From Branchiostoma floridae (lineage: Eukaryota; Chordata; Leptocardii; Amphioxiformes; Branchiostomatidae), in contig NC_049979.1 of assembly GCF_000003815.2 (NCBI RefSeq), forward strand, positions 17,882,082-17,946,081: a stretch of DNA of 64,000 nt, read 5' to 3'. Of the stretch, positions 51,401 to 60,040 are shown one piece after another. The notes below the pieces were generated by a model. It searched no databases. It was not told the DNA's origin and saw only the letters and a program-made list of their open reading frames with translations. Position 1 is the first letter of the stretch, and the number at the start of each line of letters is the position of its first letter. The translations under genes were made by a program, and so were the position numbers.

Positions 51401-53491
51401 CTGTGAGAGGTAGTGTTGTCAGGAGAAACTCTGTGGGTAGTTGTGTGAGCAGAAAAACAAGTGACNNNNNNNNNNNNNNNNNNNNNNNNNNNNNNNNNNN
51501 NNNNNNNNNNNNNNNNNNNNNNNNNNNNNNNNNNNNNNNNNNNNNNNNNNNNNNNNNNNNNNNNNNNNNNNNNNNNNNNNNNNNNNNNNNNNNNNNNNNN
51601 NNNNNNNNNNNNNNNNNNNNNNNNNNNNNNNNNNNNNNNNNNNNNNNNNNNNNNNNNNNNNNNNNNNNTGACCCCAGACAGAAGTCATCTTTGAAGGAAA
51701 AAGCAGCAAAGAGGAAAGTTATGAGCGGTGCAGTGTCGCCTCCAGTCAACAAGATGGCAGCCCAGCCACCTAAGACCAAGCAGTCAGAGCTGGTGGCTGG
51801 GACAACTCCAGGGCCATCACAAAGACCTCCTATTGAAACATTGCAGCCAGTTTCTTGTGACCAAGGACCAACTCTAGCGGTATCATCAGACATAGACGAG
51901 ATTCCAGAGAGGGATACCAGCCATCCTCGTACATCTCATTCTGACAGTGAAGTCTTAGAGACTTATGATGTCCATGCCTCTGAGGGCCCAGAGTGGCTAG
52001 AGGCATGGAAGAAGTGTAAGAAAGCAGACACGCCAACACAGCCTTTGGCTCTGGATACACAGCCCCCTGTGGTTGCTAGTTGTATAACTCTGACCAGCCC
52101 ATCAAGAACCTCGAAACCCAGTCCCCCCATGCCGCTGGACATCACAGACATCATTCAGATCAACTTACCCCCAGCTGGCAGGGAGCAGGATGGACCTGTG
52201 GCACTGCAAGGGATTGGTCCTGCTGTAAAGAAAGATGAAGGCCAAGGAGATGGCAATGATGTGCATGTACAGGAGCTGCCGGCCAGACAGCAAGAACCCA
52301 CTGTTGCAGTTAGTAAAGCAGCACCACAGACAAAAGTTCAGGGACATGCATTCCTCCCTGTTAAACATTCAGCTAATGCTGCCACAGAGGTTCCACAGCA
52401 GGGAGTGATGGAGCAGACAGAGCAACCAGAGAAAGGTGGTGTATAACAACAAACTCTCCCTCCATATCTGGCCAGCCTTGGCTTTCTCCTCTTCTGGACT
52501 CCTTCTCACCAAACCCCTCCAAAACAACTCTTTCACTTGCTGGTGAAAGTCATATTCTAGAATTTCAGACAACTTCTGTGAAAGCTCTTCCCCCATGTTG
52601 TATTTTAAATTAGTTCTAATAGTTGCCTATCCTTACACATCATCAGACATACAAAGACTTTAGTTAGCAGTTTCACTTTGACATTAGCGTAGTGTTCTGG
52701 TTAAATGTTGTTTTAGTGGTGTAGTGGAGAATGTAGGATTTAAAATTGTCTTTTTTCCTCGTGTAGATTCTCCTGTTTCCGTGGAAATGTGTTCCCAAGT
52801 TGTGGAGGATCTCCGCAGAACATTCCAAAAAGCAGCTAGTCTTCATGCTAGGGTAAGTAGAATAAATCTACACATCAATTTCAGACGTACCAGTATGTAA
52901 GGAAGATGCTGGTTCCTTTACAGGTGGTATGGCTTACACTACCTCAGAAAGTGGTTGCCTAGAAGATACACGAAACAGAGCTACATGTAGATATACACAT
53001 CAGGCTCTTTGAGTCCAAAACACTAGACTGCAGATAATTGTAATACATATATGAGTCAATTTGGGTGATCAGCAGATCACCAGGGAATGGGGTTGTATTC
53101 TGAAAGGGAGAAACAGATTTTAGGTTTTATATGGTCATTCTAATTTTTTCAGGCTCTGCAAAGTGAGGTCCAACACAAAGATGAGGTCCTGTCCATGCTG
53201 TCAGCCACCTTCTCTTCCATACAGAGCCAAGTTACTGCAATGAATAAACAGAGTGCTTCCACAAGTAGCCACTCCTTCTCACCAGAATCTGTCCAGTCCC
53301 TGTCTCACAGTATTGCACGGACCCGCCACGGCTCTGCCCCTGATCTGCTGGAGGAAGATGATACAGACACGTCCTGTGCTCTGTCCCTCTTGGAGAGATA
53401 CTCAGAAATGATGGTTAGCATGGTGCAGCAGAAGTTGACCCAAAATGGTGTACAGCTTTCACAGCATACAACCAAGCCCAGTGGGACCTGA
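24435..53491 (+). CDS. WDR62/MAPKBP1-type WD40 scaffold protein (complete; frame damage in exon 6, gap in exon 34)
   Basis: Coding exons: 24435-24509, 24886-24977, 35085-35147, 35301-35358, 35603-35695, 35856-35931, 36086-36124, 36744-36842, 39988-40170, 41324-41484, 41760-41835, 42065-42178, 42300-42446, 42560-42626, 42874-43083, 43322-43447, 43661-43731, 43918-44051, 44173-44248, 44901-45012, 45339-45402, 45664-45771, 45970-46199, 46381-46448, 46624-46783, 47297-47373, 47605-47706, 47886-48085, 48494-48654, 49100-49481, 49800-49944, 50095-50290, 50527-50730, 51056-52435, 52767-52852, 53153-53491. All are GT-AG and in phase except exon 6, which is 2 bases short. The product is about 1991 residues, longer than human WDR62 or MAPKBP1 (about 1500). 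The WD40 half is collinear with both (for example [48 protein letters not shown]). These proteins scaffold JNK signalling; WDR62 also acts at spindle poles. One gene matches both vertebrate paralogues, so no single symbol is given. Confidence 0.96.
28264..28651. mobile_element. hAT-like non-autonomous element (388 bp)
   Basis: The ends are perfect 16-bp inverted repeats CAGGGTTCTCCCCAGA. Sub-terminal inverted copies of AGTATAGTGGAGGG follow. CAGGG-type ends are characteristic of hAT. Flanks share only AATAA, so a 5-bp target duplication (hAT5-like) is possible, and no 8-bp duplication is present. No transposase is encoded. Confidence 0.75.
29182..29369. repeat. 188-bp near-perfect palindrome
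   Basis: Two 94-bp arms meet at CCTAGG (29273-29278) with no spacer. They differ at three positions, each of which would be a G-U wobble in plus-strand RNA. The arms contain CTCCTAGGAG and GATCGGAGCTGG. The palindrome sits in a transcribed intron, so the pre-mRNA could form a long hairpin. Confidence 0.93.
29369..29518. repeat. 119-bp-period repeat cluster, left (inverted relative to the right cluster)
   Basis: A unit beginning TCCAAACTCAAATGAT starts at 29369 and again at 29488, a spacing of 119 bp. Its sequence is the reverse complement of the units at 30586-30823. The units contain CTCCTAGGAG and CCCCGATC words shared with the 188-bp palindrome. Confidence 0.85.
29562..30142. mobile_element. 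581-bp fold-back element (MITE-like)
   Basis: The two halves are imperfect inverted copies over nearly the whole length. AAGGTATTTCGGTTGGCT at the left matches the reverse complement of the right end, followed by AAATTGGCATTTTGACC on both sides. The arms meet near 29850-29890. No open frame suggests a transposase, and the target duplication is unclear. Confidence 0.85.
30586..30840. repeat. 119-bp tandem repeat, two copies, right cluster
   Basis: Copies at 30586-30704 and 30705-30823 are almost identical, and both start GATCCCGAT and end CTCCTAGGAGA. They are inverted relative to 29369-29518. A truncated third start follows at 30824. Confidence 0.9.
35856..35931 (+). CDS. Exon 6 of the WDR62-like gene, frame disrupted (two 1-base deficits)
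   Basis: The flanking exons are both phase 0, so exon 6 should be a multiple of three. It is 76 bp. Read with one base missing at the acceptor (35855/35856) and another at 35881/35882, it matches the family (SSNMKYVV then [14 protein letters not shown]). As written it meets a stop. All 35 other exons keep frame, so sequencing or assembly deletions are likelier than a dead gene. Confidence 0.85.
39094..39305. mobile_element. TA-flanked MITE with GTTCGCGG/CCGCGAAC repeats
   Basis: The ends are CTGTAAATGCA and TGCATTTACAG, flanked by TA on both sides, as in Tc1/mariner insertions. The interior has several TTCGCGGT and ACCGCGAA units in both orientations, so it can fold extensively. Similar CTGTAAATGC/CGCGG elements are, to my knowledge, widespread in marine invertebrates. 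Confidence 0.8.
39478..39781. mobile_element. CAGGG-type hAT-like element, degenerate
   Basis: Starts CAGGGCTCGAAATACTGGG and ends with an inverted CAGGGGTCTTTAGG. GGTGCAC words are near both ends. No target duplication was found. Open frames on both strands here appear to be products of the element, not a gene. Confidence 0.5.
40813..40854 (+). CDS. Candidate 42-bp cassette exon of the WDR62-like gene
   Basis: CTGCTAG acceptor, 14 open codons ([14 protein letters not shown]) and a GTGAGT donor lie between exons 9 and 10. Both neighbours are phase 0, so inclusion keeps the frame. Vertebrate relatives have no such insert at this point that I recall. It may be an alternative microexon or a chance arrangement. 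Confidence 0.35.
44498..44837. mobile_element. hAT-family MITE, 340 bp, intact ends and 8-bp TSD
   Basis: Inverted ends CAGGGCTTTAGCCAGC and GCTGGCTAGAGCCCTG are flanked by an exact 8-bp duplication GTTTGAGT (44490-44497 and 44838-44845). It lies in intron 19 of the WDR62-like gene, 63 bp before exon 20. CCGTCA and TGACGG words repeat inside. It is non-coding. Confidence 0.9.
45970..52435 (+). other. Low-complexity carboxy-terminal half of the WDR62/MAPKBP1-like protein (exons 23-34)
   Basis: Ser/Pro/Lys-rich, presumably disordered sequence. Islands recalling vertebrate MAPKBP1 are GRWAQR (exon 25), a long acidic run (exon 30, about 49125-49190), [15 protein letters not shown] and [11 protein letters not shown] (exon 30). 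Exon 34 is very long (1380 bp) and rich in RRRSS-like basic-serine clusters. Many SP and TP sites suggest proline-directed phosphorylation, which fits a MAPK scaffold but is an inference. Confidence 0.75.
51466..51668. other. Assembly gap (203 N) in exon 34
   Basis: The frame before (ending SRKTSD) and after ([10 protein letters not shown]) agrees if the true gap is about 203 bp modulo 3. The estimate is thus consistent with an uninterrupted exon, though an intron or frame change inside cannot be excluded. Confidence 0.9.
52767..53491 (+). other. Conserved carboxy-terminal helical region (exons 35-36)
   Basis: [21 protein letters not shown], then [19 protein letters not shown] and [21 protein letters not shown]. 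Equivalent helices end vertebrate MAPKBP1 and WDR62, where the region is reported to mediate dimerisation and partner binding. The TGA stop is at 53489-53491. Confidence 0.8.
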
Positions 53492-56324
53492 ATTTGAAAT
53501 TTGTCAAAAACCGCAGTTTACATGGCATGCTCACAAAAAAAATTGAAACACTTTTTAAAAAAGTCTGTGTGGCACATTAGTAGGTAGTGAAAAAATGCTT
53601 CTCACTAATCAAGTAAAAAGTGATATGAAGCTTTCTTGTAGCACACCAAGAAAGGAGAATGAATTCTCATTCAGTACAAATTACAAAACATTGCATAGTT
53701 TAAATGAAGCAGTGGGTTTTGAAATGCTGCAATGAGACAAGGTCACAAGGAGCAATAATTATCTTCTTTAAAGAAAGGATAGGAATACACAATTTTGAAA
53801 TTCTGATAGGAATACATACTTTGAAACTGTCTAATAAAGTTATGATTAGCTTTCAGTCAGTCAATGCTGAATTAGATGAATACTGCACAAACACACTGTT
53901 GTTCATTTAGTTGCTACAATAGGAGATGTTTACATTGTGCAAAATAAGATAGCTTTTCAGATATTTGGTGCTGTAATGTATGGCATTCGCTATAAATTCT
54001 CTATGTCAGTGTTCTAAAAATCTAGTCATAAAATGTTGATGATAGATTCTTTAGAATTGTGACATGAGAAGGAGAGAGCCACTGACTTAAGTTTCATTTC
54101 CCCTCTGTCTCCCACCTGACCCACCAGCTGTTAGCCAATCAGATGCCTTGTACTTGCCTGGTACATGTAGTTGTTCCTAGCCTAGGAGGTCACAAAAGAT
54201 GCAGAGTTGTCACCAACCAAGAACATTGTCTCCTGGCTGTAAATGGTAGTCTGATTGACCAATAACTTCCTAGCACCCTGTGTGACCTTATACCTAGGAT
54301 CAGCAGCCAAGAGCTAACTGTCCCATAAGAAAGAATTGTCTGTCTGTTTGCTGGGGTATGCTGCTAATGTATGGTCTCAGTGACAGGCTAGGTGGGAAGG
54401 GATGCATTCCCCAGGCAGGTCAGGGTTGACCACTGTTTTTGACACCCAAACTATATAAGTTAGGATTGTTGCTGCATCCAATCAACATCCTTGGTCACTA
54501 CATGATTGACATATATTACCAGTACATTTACCAAATACACACCTGGAGTAAATAGATGAACTTAGGTGAGCAATTCCTTCCTTGGAATAGTTTGCACTGA
54601 AAAGATTAAACATTTTAATACAAATGTAGTTGGAGCCAGTAGACACGTAGTGACGTAGTGACAAAAGAAGAAAGTGCCTTATTCTTAGGAGAGCCTATGG
54701 CTTCAGCGGTTCTGCCCAGGCAGTAATCCATTTCATTTGGCATGCTTCAAGTGCAGATAACTAATATGTAAATACAGAGCTGCATGATGTACCTGTCAGT
54801 AGGAGTTAAAATATTCGGTACCAACTGCTTTGTGACTTCTCAAGTTCCAAGCTAGTCAACCTCATATCAGCACAAGGCTGTCCTGTTGGCTTTGTTTTCC
54901 AAAACTTGAATCAGTTTCCAAATGTTCAAATCAAGAAGAGAATGTTGAAAATGTCTTTTAAATTGATAGCATTATACTAGTAGTTAAACACCTTTCAGCC
55001 AGCAGCAGCCAACCACTGTCAAAAGAGCTACTGTTGATGATGCTAACGTATGTCCAAGAACTAAATAGAAACAACTAGTAAATGATTCACATGTGTATGA
55101 GAAGTTGCCAAACAACCATATAACACTCAAGATATGCTGTAGGTACATGTAACTGCACTGAAAATAATACTGTCAACTGGAACATAATCAAATTATAGAA
55201 AGTCAATCCATACATTGTAAATGCACATGCTTAGAGTATGAACTGATGCTGTACATAATATAGCCCTATTATTACGACTTCCATATGTGGAAGTTGTTAA
55301 CATGTACAGTAGCTATAGTAGCTAGTACAATGTAAATGCTACAGATAACCCAATATGTGGTCAATGATCTGACATAGATTATACTCACTTAACTGTCAGT
55401 GTATCATTATTTGTGTTCTTGACCAATGTGTGATTAGTGTGGAGATTTTGTTCGAGGGAAGATTTGCTCATTTATGATATTCTGTGCTTCCAGTTTGTCA
55501 CTTGTGTGATTCTCAGGGGCAAGTTGCAAATAGAAAGCAAACTTATTTGAGAAAGCTGTTATCAGTCAATGACAGCTAGCAGCTTATGTGAACTGAAGAG
55601 ATAGGGGCCAGATGTAGGGTGGACCCATCAAGTTACTTTTCTGGCTTTCATTCATATTCCACGTATTTAAGTGTCCAGGCTCCACTCAAGGTCAACTTAC
55701 CACAGTGTCTGCACCTGAATCACTTATTGATGAATGCTTTAAGGTATACTCCTTTTCAAGCATTGAATGATTCCAGATGCCAGCTTAAACATGTGCCAAA
55801 TGTTAGAACTCCTGTCAAGGGTTTTTGCCTAAGCAGCTTCCTTCACACCTGGCAGTGCAAAACAGAGATGTGGCATTGATTTAGCTCACTCTTGTCTTCA
55901 TGTGGCTTCTATCAATGTACCCCATCTATCCTGTCTTCTGTTCTTGGTTTTGTTGGACCAATGCCTTTTCATTTGTGTTTAATTTATTTTTCTATTTTCT
56001 CATGACCAAAAGTTGTTGCCCTGTATTATAGTTATCTTTGAGACTGATGTACAGAGGATAGATATGAGAGACTTCTTTTTGTTTGTTGATGATTAGGTTT
56101 GACAATAAAGGATGAGAATGCAAAATTGTGTGTGGTATCAATGTACTGTGCAACACATGTAATTAAGCAGCATTTTAAACTTGGATTGGAGCATATTTGG
56201 AGACCAGTGTCAATCCTATGGACAAATGTTAATTTGAAGGCCTTGAAAACTAGACTTTTTCCTCTACGACAATATATGGCTTTGGACAGGCCCGTACTGT
56301 TATTTTTTCTTGTAAGACATTTCT

Positions 56325-56450
56325 TGTTGGGCTTTCTATTATGTGATGTTTTCTTCATGTCCACCAATTGACACAAAAATGGGACAAAATAGAAAGCCTG
56401 ACAAAAAAATCCTGCAAACCACGTTACAAAACAGTATTGTAGAGTACAAT
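56325..56450. mobile_element. Degenerate relative of the 15.1-kb long-TIR element
   Basis: GGGCTTTCTATT at 56329 faces ACAAAATAGAAAGCCTGA at about 56384. These are the inner-arm words of the element at 15109-15408. The ends are eroded. Confidence 0.5.
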
Positions 56451-57429
56451 TTTATACTTCCTTAAGACCTTCCAGGGAATAACATGAGCACCAAATTTGC
56501 ATAGTGGGGAAAAATCAGAATCAAGAACATTTTGTGAAAACATCAATGCTTTATTCCAAGCTAGTATACATCAACCCCATTCCACAAATATTGTTTATGT
56601 TACAATAAAATGTGCCATTATTATACATATTAATGCTAATTTTGGTAGTGCAGTATCTGCATGTTCCCAAACATCATAAGAGCTGATATGCAGCAGTATT
56701 TTAGAATGTTCACAATGCAAGGCACATGTTCATGTCCTATTTGCATGGTGTTTAATATATATATATATAATTAAGGCTTTGGCATTACAAACTGTACAGC
56801 AGATGATTAGCTCCACTACAGTATAGCATTCTGAAAATTGCATATTCTGAAGTCAATAGGAATATCTTTGTGGTTTACATTTCTGTAGTATATCACAATC
56901 TGTGTACAAAGGCACCAGAGGACATACAATTACCTTTGAACTGTTTCATCAGGTAGGCAAGTCACACAACAACATTCTTCACACAACCATATGTTTTATT
57001 GAACCAATGTTTTACTGACTCTCCTTCCTCTGGGCATTCTGACTGGTTCATATTGCACTGCAGTATGGCTGCTGCTTCATTCTAGTGATGCTGAAAAAGA
57101 GCAATGGATGTCACTCAAAACATCCGGAAGTATTCCATTTTTATCAAGTTGTAGAGATTGAATTGTATTTGAATATTGTTTACCTGGATGTCTAACATAA
57201 ATGAACATGTATAGCCGTTGCTGTTTACAGATGCATTCCCAAATTCTTTTCATAGATTATTGTTACTTGACAACATTGATATACATAATACACTTTACAT
57301 TTGGAACCCCATTGTAAACACCATGTCAACTACCTATTAATATACGTATATGCATTTGGGACCACATCTGTAAGCAGCAACACCTACATGTATGCTGCAG
57401 TGCATTGTAAACAAGTCAGAATTACCCTA

Positions 57430-57590
57430 AGGTTCTCGGCAACCAGAGGTTAGGCATCAGCTGTTTTTTTGTTGTTTTTATTGGCACTAAGCTGCAAGAC
57501 AAAGAAAATGGTACAAAACAGAAAGCCTGATAAAAACACCCCAAAAAACATTTAAAAAAACAGCCAGAGCCTAACCTCTGCTTGGAGAGG
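57430..57590. mobile_element. Diverged copy of the long-TIR element
   Basis: The right arm (about 57510-57590: ACAGAAAGCCTGATAAAAAC through CAGCCAGAGCCTAACCTC and TGCTTGGAGAGG) closely follows the arm at 15328-15408. The left arm (CAGAGGTTAGG, then GCTGTTTTTTTGTTG) is shortened. The copy is older than the one at 15.1 kb because its arms no longer match perfectly. Confidence 0.7.
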
Positions 57591-57990
57591 TGACAGACAG
57601 CCACTGAAACATATGATGAACAAAACACTTGAAAGGAAATGAAATAAATGACCAAGAACCTCAGTGACAACTGAAATGGCCATATAGATTTAATTCTATC
57701 TACACATGTATATGTGAGCACACAGATTTTAGAACACTTGTTCCCATGGGTAAGAAAATACATGATTCTTACACTTTCATGACAAATTGCCCTGCAGTCA
57801 GCCCTTCGTAAAACTACAACATCAGTCGTAAAAAAAAGTCTAGGCACAAGTCGCATTTGGCATGGGGTTATCAAACAAAGTGAACCATAGGAATTTAGAT
57901 TTATACAGCCTAAGTCAAATAATTATTATGTAAACAAGCTTTTTTTCGTTTCTACAGTAGTCTACACAACAGGACAGCCCTCGGGGTTAA

Positions 57991-58263
57991 GGCAGGCAAT
58001 CCTTGCCATTTACACCAGGTGTGGCCACTCATAAAAAGGAAGGCAGCAGTCAAGTGGACAGTATGGCAAATGGGATCAATGGGATAAACTTCTATCACAA
58101 CTACTGGTTAACAGGTGGAGATGGACAAAGGCTCTGTGAGCAGCTGAGGAAGAAAGGGTATGAACAAAGCAGTATGGCCAGCGTTCCAGTGTCAAGCAAA
58201 TCATTCACCTACGACCTAAGACCTTCATCACCGTCTCATGTCTTTCACACAAGCAAGGTCTGA
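57991..58263 (+). CDS. Unrecognised coding-like stretch, possible terminal exon
   Basis: An open frame of 90 codons ends at TGA 58261-58263. It contains MANGINGINFYHNYWLTGGD, GQRLCEQLRKKGYEQ and SFTYDLRPSSPSHVFH. Amino-acid use looks protein-like, and a strong acceptor (CTTTTTTTCGTTTCTACAG, ending 57957) precedes it, but a stop at 57988-57990 lies between that acceptor and the frame. No family is recognised. It could be a terminal exon of an unseen transcript using a nearer acceptor, a pseudogene fragment, or chance. Confidence 0.3.
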   Translation, partial: GRQSLPFTPGVATHKKEGSSQVDSMANGINGINFYHNYWLTGGDGQRLCEQLRKKGYEQSSMASVPVSSKSFTYDLRPSSPSHVFHTSKV

Positions 58264-58830
58264 CAAAATCTCACGGACAGATTTGTCAGTCTAAACATTT
58301 TCTTCTATTTCGCTAGCTTTTACCAAGAACTCATTAACATGTTTGTAACACATCATACTTGTATTCAATCTAATCTGTCCTTTATATTAATACACAGAGG
58401 CGGTGGTAATGCGTAATGTGTCAATGGATGTCCCATCAGAAGTACCTACTGGTTGGTCCTACTAGCAGTAGCATAAGGCAGCTATGGTCTTATATCATAA
58501 TTTCTTTCATGATGATGTGGTGGGTTGAGTGCTGGTAAGCATATCAAAAATGTACTTTTTGTTTCACATTTTGCTATAATGATGGAAAAAGCTAATTTAC
58601 TATAAACAAAATGCCACCATCACACGTCAGTAATGCACAGCCCAGGGTGTGCATTTCACATACTGATACACATCTCAATTCTTTGTTTATACAATTCACC
58701 TTCATCCTGCCAAAACAAAAGAAGTAGTGGACTAGTTTAAATGTATGAATGTAGTGAATGGTGGAATGGTTCACAGAAGGCAATGACAAAATGGCATATG
58801 GAAGTAAGAAATATATGGAATTCTATAATA

Positions 58831-58987
58831 TGAGGGTGAGTCAAAAAGTAATGCAAGTGGTTTTATAACATGCTTTTTTTCACCAAATGAAATTAAATCA
58901 TATAGTGATAATCTGAACAACAAATTGAGATATCTATTTACCTTTTTTAAAACTTCATCACATTTGATGAAAAATTACTCACCCTCT
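58831..58987. mobile_element. Tc1/mariner-type MITE (157 bp)
   Basis: The left end GAGGGTGAGTCAAAAAGTAA is a typical mariner-like terminus and the right end is ATTACTCACCCTC. TA dinucleotides flank both sides (58829-58830 and 58988-58989). It is too short to encode a transposase. Confidence 0.8.
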
Positions 58988-60040
58988 TATGTAGCTGCCA
59001 TGGTTGTCAAAAGTATCAAATTTTATGTTTATTCCAAAATTTATAACAGCTTTCTTTAGCTATCTTTCAAGTAAAGCTCCACATGACAAAGCAACAGCAA
59101 CATAACTACAGCACACATAATAAATAAATCTAACACTAATTTGGCAACAACAATTTGATCATATCCTGTCAATTTTTTTTTTACAATTAGCACTGTGTTA
59201 AAATTATTTCCTCTTTCCAACAACAAGAGACACAATACTAGTAATGACAATCAATCACATTCAAGTTGCCAAATGTTTTGTGTCAGTTTTCTTCCACCAT
59301 GATACATGTACGTGAGTCTGTTGACGCTGAATCATCTTGTGAGTTCAAACAGCAAAACCTTAAAGCCTTGGTGACACTGGAAATGCTGTAGACATGTGGA
59401 TGACTATACAATACAGCTTGAATACTAAAATAATACTTTTGGATAGGTACTGATCAACACCATTAAATCACATGTTTATTGAATTATAGACATCTGTTAG
59501 TGTGAATATTTCAAATGTAAACAGTGTACTGGTATGTCGTGAAAACACTGGCTCTGAAATGTTTTAGATACTGTTGGAAATATCTCCTATCAGGATAAGC
59601 ATACCTCTAATCTCAAAACAAGCATTTACAAGTACAAGTATTATTTCAACAAAGAAACATAAAAGTTACCGAATGGCCTGTCATCTATCACCCCCTCTTC
59701 ATAATAAAATCCCCACCATGTAACGTCACACACAAAATCCTTTCTAATTTAAAAAAATTGGAAAATGTGCATACCATTGCTATTATAATAACTTGTTTCT
59801 GTCATCAACTATTAACAGATCGTAAGAGTGTAAGTATGGTACACAATGATGTAGTGAAATATTTGCTTCTTGTGCTGCATTTGTGACCTTTTCAGGGAGG
59901 TCCCTCCAAAGATATACAAAAGTTTGCTACTGCAAAAAGAATGTCAGTGTCTGAACTGCACAGACAGAGTGTCTGTAACCAACAAACTGCATTTGCAAGA
60001 CTGCATCAGACAAGTACATTGTAACCCGTTTCTGCACACA

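Larger units (their letters stand above)
53492..60040. other. Spacer between convergent WDR62-like and SPTLC2 genes
   Basis: 6.5 kb of AT-rich sequence. An AATAAA at 53833-53838 is a candidate polyadenylation signal for the WDR62-like mRNA; TTTATT at about 59475 is one for SPTLC2 on the other strand. It holds two degenerate relatives of the long-TIR element, a mariner-type MITE at 58831-58987, and an unexplained coding-like stretch at 57991-58263. Confidence 0.5.

Noticed and set aside
51419..51709. Open frames composed largely of unknown residues
   Set aside because: They are artefacts of translating the 203-N gap. Only the plus-strand frame continuous with exon 34 is supported.
52436..52446. 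Stop TAA at 52444 as the end of the WDR62-like protein
   Set aside because: A donor at 52436 joins in phase to exons 35 and 36, which encode the conserved carboxy-terminal helices of the family. Read-through to this stop would be an intron-retention isoform at most.
54100..54340. Apparent inverted repeat with CAATCAGA/TCTGATTG and GGTCACA/TGTGACC
   Set aside because: The paired words are not nested in hairpin order, so no fold-back element is formed.
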